Below are positions 10,188 to 21,151 of a stretch of DNA of 64,000 bases, piece after piece. Source of the DNA: Hymenochaete sp. R1 (taxonomy: Eukaryota; Basidiomycota; Agaricomycetes; Hymenochaetales; Hymenochaetaceae); assembly GCA_019400425.1 (NCBI GenBank), contig JAFREE010000085.1, positions 1-64,000 on the forward strand, written 5' to 3'. A program made the translations under genes and the position numbers. Numbering within the stretch: position 1 is the first letter of the stretch; each line of letters starts with the position of its first letter. The notes beneath the pieces were generated by a model. The model worked only from the letters and a program-made list of their open reading frames with translations, made no database searches and was not told the origin of the DNA.

Positions 10188-10618
10188 TCAAAACAACAAC
10201 GCCGACGATACAAAAGGGGAGAACAGCTCTTGAGGCATTTTCTCTCTCTCGTGTCTCCCGCTGGACGAGTGGCTCCCTTTGTTGTATCGATTTCGCACAG
10301 TCTGAGGTCAACGTTGTCCGAGACAGCGCAGCATTGCCCACGGCCGCATCGCCTTCATCATCATCCTCGGTGACGCCGACTCGCTCAGTCAGCATTGCAT
10401 TACATTCTTCCTCAAACAAGTCTTATTCAACCTTTCTTTCACTCTTTCTCATACGTGTAGACCCCCTTGCTTCCTTCTTTTAATACCACTCTCACGCGTC
10501 GGCAGGTCGGCGCCTTAATACCCCTTACTTCTCCTTATATCAGCTCTCGCCAGCTGCGTCTTGGGCTTTCACTCGCCACCTCACTAACTATTGATCCCAT
10601 TTTCTGCCCGCAACCACC

Positions 10619-13600
10619 ATGGCAGGCATCGCCAATGCATTCTCGAATCTTATAGCGAAGACACCCCTTTCTGCCGCCTTTTCGTCCAACGTCCATTTGC
10701 CGGAAACGGAGGACAAGTCTCTTCTAGCGGAGCATCAGAGTGCCGGAGTCGACTCGGAGAAATGCGATCTGAGGATAGAGGGCATGACATGTGGGGCTTG
10801 CGTGGAGGTGAGTTGTTCTCATTTCACCTGATCTCTAGTCGAGGCTCAGACTTCATGGGTGCACTGCTTGCTGAACTTGATTTGTCTTGCAGTCGATAGA
10901 GGGTATGCTTAGAGTCCAACCCGGAATCCATTCAGTCAAGGTTGCGTTGCTCGCGGAACGTGGAGTGGTCGAATATGACCCGACGGTGTGGGGTGCTGAT
11001 AGGATAGTGGAGGTATGCTCCTTCGCCTTTGTCCGAAGGAATGATCAAAGACTAAACCAATCTTACAGGAAATCAATGACATGGGTTTCGATGCTACACT
11101 TATCCCGGCATCAAAGACCGACACTATCACCCTCAAAGTGTTCGGCATGACTTGTTCAGCATGCACAAGCTCGATCGAAACGAATTTGGGAGCCGTCCTT
11201 GGCGTACAGAGTGTCCAAGTGACCCTCACGACGGAGACGGCGAGAATCGAATTCGACCGCTCACTTATAGGCCCACGGGAGCTTGTCTCCCACATCGAGG
11301 ATATGGGCTTCGATGCTGTTGTCTCTGACCACGACGATGCGACACAGCTCCGATCCCTCACCCGCTCAAAGGAAATACAGGAATGGCGGAGACGATTTTG
11401 GACTGCATTTGCTTTCGCCGTTCCTGTGTTTTTCGTAGGTATGGTCGCCCGTCACATTTCATTCCTCCGCTGGATCTCGAATACGAAGCTTGCAAACGGG
11501 CTATACCTTGGCGATGTCATTTCGCTCGTCCTCACCACTCCCGTACAGTTCTGGTTAGGCAAGAAGTTCTACAAGAACGCATACAAAGCTGTCAAACACG
11601 GCTCTGCCACTATGGATGTCCTTGTCACCATAGGTACCACAGCTGCATACGCATACTCTCTCTTTTCTATGCTCTTCGCGATTTTCAGTGGCGATCCGGA
11701 TGCCCGACCCTCCGTATTCTTTGACACAAGTACCATGCTCATCATGTCCGTCTCCCTCGGCCGATACCTCGAGAACAAAGCCAAGGGCAAGACCAGTGCC
11801 GCCCTTACGGATCTCATGTCCCTCAACCCAACGATGGCCACCATCTACACTGACGCCCCCGCCTGTACGCAGGAGAAACGCATCGCAACGGAGCTTCTTC
11901 AGCCAGGCGATATCTGTAAACTCGTTCCCGGCGACAAAATTCCGGCCGATGGCACTGTCCTCCGAGGAACGTCTTCCATTGACGAAAGCGCTGTCACGGG
12001 CGAACCTGTACCCGTTGAGAAGCAAACGGGGGATTCGGTCATTGGCGGAACGGTCAATGGCTTGGGAACGTTTGATATGCAGATCACTCGTGCAGGGAAG
12101 GACACAGCCTTGGCACAAATCGTGAAACTAGTCGAAGATGCACAGACAAGTAAGGCACCCATCCAGGCTTTCGCGGATCGTGTCGCAGGGATGTTCGTCC
12201 CAGCAGTCGTTTCACTCGCCTTGTTGACGTTCGTCGTCTGGTTAGCAATCGCACATCTTGCGCCAGAGGACCGATTACCGGAAATATTCAGGATGCACGG
12301 CGCCAGCAAGCTGGCAGTGTGCCTGAAACTGTGCATATCAGTCGTGGTGGTGGCGTGTCCGTGTGCGTTAGGACTGAGCGCACCAACGGCAATTATGGTG
12401 GGTACAGGCGTGGGCGCACAAAACGGTATCTTGATCAAGGGTGGAAGAGCGCTTGAAGCAAGTCGTTACATCAAGAAGATCGTACTAGATAAGACCGGGA
12501 CTGTGACGGAAGGAAAACTCAGTGTCGTAGGATTATCGTGGCCTCCGTCGGGCGCTGACGAAGGAACTCTCGGCGACGATCAGTCTCTTTCTAAACCTTG
12601 CGCAGATGGCGTCACAACGCGGGCCCTCGCTCTTGCGATGGTGGCGGCAACCGAAGCTCGTTCGGAACATCCTCTTGCGAAGGCAGCAGCGACTTATGGA
12701 AAGGACCTCGTTGCTCAATCTGGTGAGGTGATCCCAGAACTCACGATTGCTTCGTTCGAAAGTATAACCGGTGCTGGTGTTAAGTCTACTATTACAGTAA
12801 CGGGTTCGAACACACGCTACACCTTATATGTGGGCACCTCTCAATTCATCACATCGCCTGGAAACGACGTTCCTTCCAACCTTCCTCTTTCATTGTCTTC
12901 CTTCTCGTCTAGCGAAGAATCGAAAGGGCGCACTGTCATCTTCGTCTCGTTGTCCACTTCGCTATCAGCCTCTCAGAAATCCTCCGCTCGTGTTACACGG
13001 CCAATACTCGCGATTTCACTCTCTGACATACCAAAGCCGTCGAGCAAGCAGGCTATTGCAGCTTTCCATCGAATGGGTATTGAAGTGCACATGATGACGG
13101 GCGACGGGCATGCGACCGCACTGGCCATAGCCAGGGAAGTGGGAATCAATCCTGCGAACATTTATGCGAGGATGAGTCCGAAAGGCAAAGCGAAGAAGGT
13201 AGAGGAGCTTATGGCGCCTGCCTTGAAGAGTAGCAAATCTGGAAAGGGTGATACTGTGGGTGGAGACGTAGCGATGGTAGGAGACGGCATCAATGACTCC
13301 CCTGCACTGGTCGCGGCCTCACTCGGTATCGCTCTCTCTTCTGGCACCTCTGTCGCCATCGAAGCCGCCTCCATCGTTCTCATGCGCTCCGACCTCCTCG
13401 ACGTCGTTGCTGCACTCCACCTCTCACGTTCCATCTACGCCGTCATCCGCCGCAACCTAGTCTGGGCATGTATTTACAACGTGTTTGGCATTCCGCTCGC
13501 GATGGGCGTCTTTCTCCCCGTGGGCGTGCACCTCCATCCGATGATGGCGGGTGCGATGATGGCGTGTAGTAGCGTAAGCGTTGTTGGGAGTAGTTTGAGT

Positions 13601-13765
13601 TTGCGCTGGTGGAAAAGGCCGGCAGAGAGTATAGCGGCTGGGGATAGATATGTCGATGAGGGGGGTATGTGGAAGTCACTCGTTGATAGTGTGAGTGACT
13701 TTGTGGGCGGGTGGAGGAAGAGGGACACAGAGGGATACAGACCTTTACCTGTGGAGATGGCATGA
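10619..13765 (+). CDS. CCC2: Copper-transporting P1B-type ATPase (CCC2/ATP7-like)
   Basis: Exons 10619-10807, 10893-11012 and 11069-13765; 1001 aa. It should pump Cu(I) into the late secretory pathway using ATP, loading copper enzymes such as multicopper oxidases. Two N-terminal metal-binding domains carry GMTCGAC (residues 55-61) and GMTCSAC (129-135). Family landmarks follow in order: the actuator TGEP loop near 411, the CPC metal site in transmembrane helix 6 near 533 (VACPCALGL), the phosphorylated Asp in DKTGT near 577, SEHPLA near 635 (nucleotide domain), TGDG near 779 and [10 protein letters not shown] near 841. Length and two metal-binding domains fit fungal CCC2. Intron 1 splits the first metal-binding domain just after its CxxC. 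All island family copies on both sides are transcribed toward this gene. Function is very secure from motifs. Confidence 0.96.
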
Positions 13766-14318
13766 TCCATCAATGCTTCCCATTCCCTCTGGTACTTCAG
13801 AATCTATTTCTCTCCTTTTTTCTTATTATCTTATCTTATTATCTTGGTGATTTAGTGGAATGCGCTCTTTTTTGTCCTTCGTCATTTGCAATAAATGCCT
13901 TGCTCTCTTGCCAACCTTCCTTTTTGAAGCTATTCAAGTTGTATATTATCGTATACAGTGTTCATTGAGCTCTTACATTGCATCTGCTCTTCTAGTATCA
14001 TTATTGACAACCCAGATTATTAATGGATGCTGCCCTAAGCAGTAGCGTACTGGTGATGAACTTACTAAGCAGGGAGCCTGTCGATAATACCTCTCTTCAG
14101 ATTTCGCGCGTGGTTTCGTTTCTTGCCATCATGTCGTCGCTACACTTTTTTTTTCCAACCCTCCCCCACCCTCCCCTTCTCTTTTTCTCTGGCGGAAAAC
14201 ATCATCACTCGGAAGGATCATAAAGCATCTAGTTGCAGGGCATTTTGACGTGAATACAAAATGATGTATACCATACGTTATGAAGGTACTGAAAATATGA
14301 AATAAAAAAGTATGCTCT
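13766..14318. other. Convergent 3' region between the copper ATPase and island copy 4
   Basis: T-rich and AT-rich sequence between two convergent genes, consistent with the two 3' ends. No gene seen. Confidence 0.5.
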
Positions 14319-15926
14319 TCAAATTTCGCCCAATTTCCAAGACTTGCATTCCTCTATGGCGAGCACCCGCTTCCTCGAATCGTTTATCCTTTCCCGAAAC
14401 AACGCAATCTCTTTGATCCTATCTGCCAGGGGGACTTCACCTGTTCCTGGTTTGGGGGCGCCAAATTCGACACCAAATGTCTCTACGAAAGAGATCGCAG
14501 GGAATGCACTGGCGTCGGTGTTGCTAGGCATACGAGCGCTGTTGTTTACTTGGTCTACAAGCTCGCTCCTCGCAGCTGTGTAGCCCTTCCAATTCTGTGC
14601 CGCAATCCACGCTTCGACATGGGCTGTGACCAGCTTTGTAAAGTCATCGCGCACCTCTCTCAATACCCGAGCAACAGCAACTTTCTTGTTGTTGTTCTTC
14701 GTCTTTCGATCTGCTAACAGATGCTGCTTGTTCCGTGGCATCTCGAACAAAACTGCAAAGCGTTCCAAGCTGGCGCAACGCGACCTGACGAGGTAGCGTA
14801 GGTATGTGAGTGTCTCTCGAAGGAGTTCAGGATCATCCACGCTCTTTATCGTTTTGAGCTCTTCGAGATAGCGACCGAAGGCTAATAAATAATCCCCTAT
14901 TTGCCTATTTCGCCCGCTGAAGGAATAAGATACTTCATTTCCGCGTTCTGACGTATCTTTTTCGAACTTCTCGATCGCGGCGTCCAGGTTAGATACCCAA
15001 ACTTTGACTGAGTCTCCACTACTAGTAATCTTCTTAACAGGTGCAGGTGCAGATACCGTTGAGACGGTATTGGTTGACAAGTCCCAGGACCGTGCATTGA
15101 TATCAAGCTCGCCGAGAGATTCGAATTTTTGAATAATCTCGTCTATGGCATTATATAGTAAACGTTTATCTTTGAACGAGGTCAGGAGGGCACGGTCGAT
15201 CGGATTCTTAGATGCTCCTCGAAGTGCGGCTAGAGAGTCCAGCGTTTCTTCTACCGACAAAAATTCGGTGAGGGCTGTCAATACATCGGCATCCTGTCTA
15301 TTATCCGTAAAATATTGCACTGAGTTCATTTCAGCAGATGAACGGTTATGCGATTCCATGATCTCGAGTGCCTGCTCCATTATCCTATCACTGTGCACAT
15401 TCGAATAACGTTTCCAGCCATTCGTCGATACAACGAAACCCCGGTCGGCGTGAGATCGGCATGAAGAAAGGCGGCCTTGTATGTCTGCTAATTGTCTGCG
15501 TTTCCAGAGCGTGTCACTCCGAAACCTCTCGCGATGCTCCTCGTCACTGAGCAATCGGATGTAGTATTCCAAAATACACCTCTCCGCATCGGCACAGGCT
15601 TTGTGATATTCCGCGCGCTTGGTTGCAACAAACCAGTGGTCCGCACCAAACCGCCGTTCAGAATCGCGAAACATTTCACGAATGTGCTCGAGAAGCGGAG
15701 TAAGCGAATGGACTGGGTTTTTGAGTCTGTTCTCTTCTTTCTGGAAGAGATGGATGTTTCTCTGGATGGTTTCTATGTGTCTTTTAGCATCATCAGAGAG
15801 CTTTGTCAACGTATGGTGATGTGCATCTTCTGCGATGTTACTCCCACTGGCCTGTCTTTTCGAGGACGACCCTGGTACGTCAGGGGAGCGGGACTGCTTG
15901 CGTTTCGATGGATAGCTAAACGACAT
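14319..15926 (-). CDS. Island family protein, copy 4 (unknown function)
   Basis: Single-exon gene, 535 aa, on the - strand facing the ATPase. It starts MSFSYPSKRKQSRS...SSSKRQ, with basic clusters at residues 8-10 and 23-24, nuclear-localisation-like. Family landmarks are RRFGADHWF, AERCILEYYIRLLSDEEH, a tryptophan in place of the first H..W site (TNGWKRY near 170), LLTSFKDKRLLYNAIDEI in the middle, LRYLVRSRCASLERFAVLFEMP in the second half and HVEAWIAAQNWKG near 435. It is closer to copies 3 and 5 in its C-terminal WKG and V.F.E segment than to copies 1 and 2. The product looks soluble and helical; no catalytic residues are recognised. Confidence 0.8.
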   Translation of the reverse strand: MSFSYPSKRKQSRSPDVPGSSSKRQASGSNIAEDAHHHTLTKLSDDAKRHIETIQRNIHLFQKEENRLKNPVHSLTPLLEHIREMFRDSERRFGADHWFVATKRAEYHKACADAERCILEYYIRLLSDEEHRERFRSDTLWKRRQLADIQGRLSSCRSHADRGFVVSTNGWKRYSNVHSDRIMEQALEIMESHNRSSAEMNSVQYFTDNRQDADVLTALTEFLSVEETLDSLAALRGASKNPIDRALLTSFKDKRLLYNAIDEIIQKFESLGELDINARSWDLSTNTVSTVSAPAPVKKITSSGDSVKVWVSNLDAAIEKFEKDTSERGNEVSYSFSGRNRQIGDYLLAFGRYLEELKTIKSVDDPELLRETLTYLRYLVRSRCASLERFAVLFEMPRNKQHLLADRKTKNNNKKVAVARVLREVRDDFTKLVTAHVEAWIAAQNWKGYTAARSELVDQVNNSARMPSNTDASAFPAISFVETFGVEFGAPKPGTGEVPLADRIKEIALFRERINDSRKRVLAIEECKSWKLGEI

Positions 15927-16340
15927 TGCGGGAAGAAGGAACGGGGGATATCCGCCATTTTAAATGCCTTAAAGGCACTTATGGGTGGATTCCAAACGGG
16001 AGCAATTACTTTGCAGGAAAGTTGGTCTGCTTCCAAGCAACTGGTCCTTCCTTACCCATTACTTGCGAAGAATCTGGGTAGACGTTGCGTATTTTTCACG
16101 ACCGGTGAAGCAAAGTACTGGTACATCGCTCAGTGCACCACGTAACGAGTTTATATGCGCATCTGTGATAATTATCATATCCCTCCACGAAAAATCCCCC
16201 TCATTATGTGCTCCTAAATTCAATAAACTTAAATAATTTATTGTAGTTTAAAAGGAAACAATAAAACACATACATCTTCACCTGAGACAAGTTATGTCAG
16301 TGGTGACACGAAGGGCACAATGCAAATGTACGGGCAAACT
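15927..16340. other. Spacer between island copies 5 and 4
   Basis: Contains the 3' end of copy 5 and the promoter of copy 4, both on the - strand. An AT-rich stretch around 16201-16270 fits a 3' untranslated region. The ORF crossing from 15492 is the shadow of copy 4. Confidence 0.4.
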
Positions 16341-17936
16341 CTATGCGTCAAGATCCCAATGCTCGCAGCCTTTGATTTCACGGATTCTGCGCTTCGTTGT
16401 TTCAAGGTCGTCCCAAACCTTCGCTACGTCCGTGATCGCCCCGGAAAGGTCTTTATTGGCAGCTTCGAACCCCGCACCGGAATCAGAAGCCAATGAACGT
16501 ACAAAATTGAAAGTGTCAACAAAAAAAGCATCCCTATTACTGCCTTCCGGGAAGTTAGCAGCGAAATAGACACGATCGACCAATGCATCCTTCGCCTTGT
16601 CGTCCCCTTTCCATCCTAGTACCTCGATCCATGAATCGATGTGAGCGTCTAGGAAGGCTACAATACCTTCGTGCATTTTCGAGAACATGACTTCGATAGA
16701 TTGTTTCTTGCCTGAAAGTCCCCTACCTCCTGCAGGCTTCCCGAGTTTCAATTGAGCGTCCATAGCTTGTAAGCTCCTCATATGCCGTTGCAAGACACAC
16801 CACCGTGCGCGAAATTCCCAGTAAAGACATAGCCGACGGCGAAGATAGACATCTTTATCGTGACGTCCGAGCCGGCGTTCGAGTTCGCGGACATGCTCGT
16901 GCAGCGGGCTTACTTTGAGGAACAGGGAGGAAGACTGTGGGTGATTATCGAGACTACTCCCTTTATTGACTGCCACCTCGGCACCTTCGATCATCTCCTG
17001 CGCCTTGCTCAATGACCTGTCGAAATCTTTTCGGATGTCGTCGTCGTCGAATCGAGCCAATCCAGAAACTTCTTTTTTGGTTTCGCCGTCTGGAGCGCGC
17101 CCGCTTAGCCCAATATTGACCCAATTCCAAGAGACGAGCCCCTTTATATAGGGAGCGACGATTTCACGGAAATTCTTTATAATATCGTTGATTTCCTGGA
17201 TCACCATCTTCTTCTCACTGATTGAGCAAACCAAGGCCAGGGTGGCCTTCTTCGCCTCGTCATTGGAGAAAGAAAGCGGGAAGCGTGTCGTCAGGAAATG
17301 GATAGCAGGCTGGAGATTTGGCCAAATGGGTGGGGTAGTCTTCGCCGGCGTAGCGTGAGCCGTGGGAATGAGTAACTCCAGTTCTGACAAAGCCTCCTGC
17401 AAAGCATTGTCATCCTCCATATGAGCATGACGCTTCCACAGAGTGATATTATGTCCCAGGCAATCATCAGCAGCTTTGTAAATACCCTGAACTTCAGCCC
17501 TCGCTTGATGCAGCTTATTATTTCGATACGAGGGATTATCAGTACCTCTGAGCCTCTCGCGATTTTTGCTGATTTCCAATTTCAGATACCGAGCGCCGAG
17601 CCAATATCTGACGTGGATGAGCCTGTACATGACGATTCGTTGGTCCACAATGTGGCAATTGTCACGTCCTATTTGGCTCTCTGCTTTCTTGAATCGAGCA
17701 TCAAGATCACGTAGATAGTTCGCGCAGGAAATACAAGGATTCGTTTCTTCCCCGGTCAAAGCCGCCTTCGTCATCCATTCATCAGCAATTGCTTGAACGG
17801 ACTCACGTTTCGTCTCAACGTAAGAGGAGAGCTCTCCGATGATCTTTCGGGCGTCCTCGTCTGTTATAATGCTGTCTTGGACTCGCCTCTGCTTCGAAGC
17901 AGAACCCGGCGACGGATCGAGTGGCCGTTTACTCAT
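16341..17936 (-). CDS. Island family protein, copy 5 (unknown function)
   Basis: Single-exon gene, 531 aa. The N-terminus MSKRPLDPSPGSASKQRRV has basic clusters at 3-4 and 15-18. The internal duplication is clearest in this copy: QIGRDNCHIVDQRIVMYRL in the first half corresponds to RLGRHDKDVYLRRRLCLYW in the second, each followed by a W/Y-rich helix and, later, an H...W site (HNITLW near 162, HIDSW...GWKG near 430). The middle has LVCSISEKKMVIQEINDI, the equivalent of SSYNEM in copies 1 and 2. No signal peptide, membrane helix or enzymatic motif. Its 5' end lies 245 bp from the 3' end of the FAD oxidoreductase gene. Confidence 0.8.
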   Translation of the reverse strand: MSKRPLDPSPGSASKQRRVQDSIITDEDARKIIGELSSYVETKRESVQAIADEWMTKAALTGEETNPCISCANYLRDLDARFKKAESQIGRDNCHIVDQRIVMYRLIHVRYWLGARYLKLEISKNRERLRGTDNPSYRNNKLHQARAEVQGIYKAADDCLGHNITLWKRHAHMEDDNALQEALSELELLIPTAHATPAKTTPPIWPNLQPAIHFLTTRFPLSFSNDEAKKATLALVCSISEKKMVIQEINDIIKNFREIVAPYIKGLVSWNWVNIGLSGRAPDGETKKEVSGLARFDDDDIRKDFDRSLSKAQEMIEGAEVAVNKGSSLDNHPQSSSLFLKVSPLHEHVRELERRLGRHDKDVYLRRRLCLYWEFRARWCVLQRHMRSLQAMDAQLKLGKPAGGRGLSGKKQSIEVMFSKMHEGIVAFLDAHIDSWIEVLGWKGDDKAKDALVDRVYFAANFPEGSNRDAFFVDTFNFVRSLASDSGAGFEAANKDLSGAITDVAKVWDDLETTKRRIREIKGCEHWDLDA

Positions 17937-18181
17937 GATGAAGGCAAAGGCGAAAGAAGAGATTGCATGTCACGTAAAGACTTGCTTGCAGTCTTAAGCC
18001 ATCTAAAGTTGTGCGTTCTGCTTGGCCTTGATGAACTTTGCATGATGAACTCAACAAAGTTGCCAACCAAAATTGGCCAAGTGAAATGAGCAGGAGCTGG
18101 GATATTTATTATTGTTGCAAATACAGTAGACAGATAATCGATATGGAATCTTACACAGATTGGTGCCTACGCAAATTTCAA

Positions 18182-20403
18182 TCAAGTGAGACCCGCTTTC
18201 TTTTGAAGCCAGAAGATGGCCATCTTCAATAAAACCTTCGGATGCAACATGTCCGTTGGTGGACATAGGAACGATCGCACGCCGCAGATCTGGCTATCGA
18301 CGAAATCATCCTTCATGACATTCATAAGTAGTGTCCTAACGAGCGTCAAACATGCAAAAAAACCCACTCACCCTGAGGCTTAGTTCCAGCATCAAGTCTG
18401 TAAACTTCCCTACCATATGAGCATCACTAAGCTTGTCGCCTTTCACAGGAATTGTTGTAGGCCACTGATAATCTGTTATGACAAATGAGCGCTATTCACT
18501 TCTGAACCCGGAAAGCATGCACGTACCCATAATCTTATTATTATCCCTACAAAGAGAATATCTACTGATCAGAACGCGTCTCAGTGACAAGAAATAGTCC
18601 ATACCATATTCCAGCCATCTTCTGCTCATGCAGTTCCGCGTACTTGCGCCCAAAGCCATCAGGAATTCGATCTGAGGTGACATATGTACGCAGCAGACGA
18701 TCGAGCAGAACGGCAGCTGAGCTAGCTTTAGTGACTCCTTGGCTAACTAATATTATAGACTTGAAAGCGGTGACCGGGACAACAATACTCACCCATAGTT
18801 TGGGTTGACACGCATAACCGAGTCACCGAGAACGGCGAAGTTCGAGGGAAGAAATGGCGCTTTTTCGTAGCGAATGCAAGAAAAAGAGACTGTTGAAAAA
18901 AAATCAGAAGGATAAGTGCTGTTGTCAACCCGACGTCACTCACAGACACCGCCCGTTCCGAGATCCTCCCAATTCTCTTTATATTGTATTATAATGTCTA
19001 GAAGACTGAGCACCCAGTCCGGTACCTTGTAAACGGGTGAAACATTCTCTGCAAAAGGTCTGATTTTCTCTGGTGTATCCGGTGGTCCCTCTTCAAGACT
19101 ATAGCAAGCCACTTCTACTAGTGTTACACGTCAATATCATGGGTGAAAGTAGAAAGCTCGAAGAAATACTCACATCGATGGCCTTCAATTCTAGTAATAA
19201 TCACCGCTCTGGATTCGACTCCCGCAATTGGGAGATACGCGTAAACCCATCCGCAGTTTTCATAGCCATTCGGAATTGGCAAACTCTCCCGAATCTCCAC
19301 CGGAACAGAAAAGCGATACTTATGAACGCGAGATTGTGTCGAATACTCTATGCGTAGATCCTCAATAGGAATAGGCTTCGAGATCTGTGGTTTTGGGGCG
19401 AAGTCCTTGTCCAAGCGTTTCAACCACTTGTACCCAGCCTGCGTTGCGCCAGTGCAATCTATGGGTGCAAGTCAACTCAAGCCTGGACATAAAAGAGAAC
19501 GAAACAAGACCTATAACAAGGGAAGCCCGTAAAGATGTATCTGATCCATCGGGCAGATGAACCAAGACTTCGCTTATCCTCGAGCAGTCCCCATCCATGA
19601 ACTTGATCCCCGAGGCTGTCCCACTGATGTACTTAATTCTTTGGCATTTCAGGACTTCGTCTCTCAGCAAACGTTCGAAGAGTTCACGACTTCCAAAAAT
19701 GCAGTGTAAACCCCCGCGGAACATACGTCCATTACGCGCTTGCATATGAATTGCGTTTGGAAACACCCTTGAGAATGCTTCTTTAGACACTAATTTTACA
19801 TTAAAGTAATGACTTTATTTTAAAACTCACCTCCCATCTCTAGCCCGAACTGCTTCCTCAAATCCCGGGAAGAGGGTGTTAACAATTGCCAAAGTTAAGG
19901 GAAGGAATGCTACAAAAATCGTATCATTAAAAGGCCGATAGTCACGCCCATACAACTCTCACCGTGAATTGAATCGTATTGAGGTACTCGAGTACGTTTA
20001 TGCGTCCGAGAGGGGTCAATTAAAAGACCTTGCTCATTGTAGACGGCACTTCGTCCGAGGTCCGAGGCGAGCCAGCTCTCAGACTCGACGACGACGACCT
20101 CCTCGAAATGATTGGCACATATTCTAGCGGTCAAAAGACCAGCAACGCTAAGGCGCAATGGGTGTAAAGACGCGTTTATGTTAGGTCGAAAGATAGAGGC
20201 ACGTACCTTCCACCACATATCACTGCTGCACCCTTTATTCTTTCAGAATCCCGCCTTTCTCTCGCGATGAAGGGGAGTTCATAAGTGACAGTATATTTAC
20301 GGGTAAAATATTCTCTCAACGCGGAGCCTCCGTAGTGCCAAAGAACAGGAATAGTCAAAGTCGCGATGGTCCCAATTATAGCGAGCTGCTGATCGACGAA
20401 CAT
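18182..20403 (-). CDS. FAD-dependent oxidoreductase, membrane-anchored monooxygenase/epoxidase-like
   Basis: Exons (- strand): 20403-20207, 20147-19963, 19909-19831, 19767-19511, 19458-19174, 19117-18944, 18889-18793, 18742-18605, 18546-18527, 18472-18372, 18310-18182; 553 aa. A hydrophobic N-terminal segment (residues 7-22) may anchor it in a membrane. A Rossmann motif follows at VICGGSVAGLLTARI, with an acidic ribose-binding position in VVVVESESW. The second FAD motif is VLGDSVMRVNPNYGQG. This matches a basidiomycete family of FAD/NAD(P)-binding proteins distantly related to flavin monooxygenases and epoxidases; the substrate is unknown. One exon is only 20 nt. Introns 3 and 10 end in AAG: the in-frame alternative would be two frame breaks, but the AAG choice restores the frame and gives normal intron sizes of 63 and 61 nt. 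Secondary metabolism is possible but not shown by its neighbours. Confidence 0.78.
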
Positions 20404-21151
20404 GCAAGGCTTAGGAGGGGAAAAGAAGTGCTTCGCCGTATATCTCGAAAAGATTATTTATACGCCAGGAAAAGACGGCAAAGGCAATGTGTACGCAAAA
20501 ACGTCCTTACTTCATCCAATGAGCTCGCCGTTGAATCGCAACAACCCGGAACGCCCAACGAACGCTTTTCGTCAGCTTCCTTGAAGAAACGAGGAAGAGA
20601 TTTTGATGGCGATGGTATACACACTCGCTTGAATGTCGGATTCACCCATTGAGTAGATACCAATGGGTGTTTTTCACTGGCGGGAAAGCATTCTACTGGC
20701 CGATCAATGTTGCTATCCACTAATCCACTCACCTCAACCCCGTCCCGTTCCCTCCCCGTTATCCAATGTTCGGGCACTTACGGGTGACCCGAGTCGAAGT
20801 GTTCCTTCGAGTTGGTTCAATTTAAATGCTAGGGAAAGCATTTCGACCAAACAACCTCCTTGGCGGCTTTGTCAGTAGTCCCAGTTGGCCGTACTCAACT
20901 CATCTACCTATCGTGAGGCGGATTGTTCTGACTAGGCGAAAGAGCAGTGACCGAGACAATTACATAATTAGAGTAACGTGCTCATAGCGTGAGAAATGTT
21001 TTGCCTTGCGAGCAAAACGGTTCAGCTTTTGGAAGTCAGAGCCCAAGCTCCATGCGTCAAAGATCTACTTTGGAAAGAACCACCACAACCTTCAAGTAAG
21101 CTATACAGAACTCTCCGCTTCGATTATATCTCTCGCTTTCAAGTAGGCCTC
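20404..21151. other. Divergent promoter region between the FAD oxidoreductase and BYE1-like genes
   Basis: Two genes diverge from this 0.75-kb stretch. ORFs at 20402-20777 on either strand resemble nothing. An upstream ATG at 20996 is in frame with BYE1 but encodes non-family sequence. Confidence 0.4.

Larger units (their letters stand above)
9482..10618. other. Upstream region and leader of the copper ATPase gene
   Basis: No convincing gene. The right half contains a TATA-like element (10070-10084), a CGA-type triplet repeat (10151-10187) and CT-rich sequence leading to the ATPase ATG. Overlapping ORFs at 10086-10483 on both strands come from the triplet repeat and CT-rich bias and do not look like proteins. 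Confidence 0.5.

Noticed and set aside
10086..10483. Overlapping ORFs in the ATPase leader
   Set aside because: Both strands are open because of the triplet repeat and CT bias; products are low-complexity without homology.
18182..20403. FAD oxidoreductase as a pseudogene with two frameshifts
   Set aside because: Both apparent breaks vanish if introns 3 and 10 end in AAG, giving intron sizes like the others. AAG acceptors occur in other conserved genes here.
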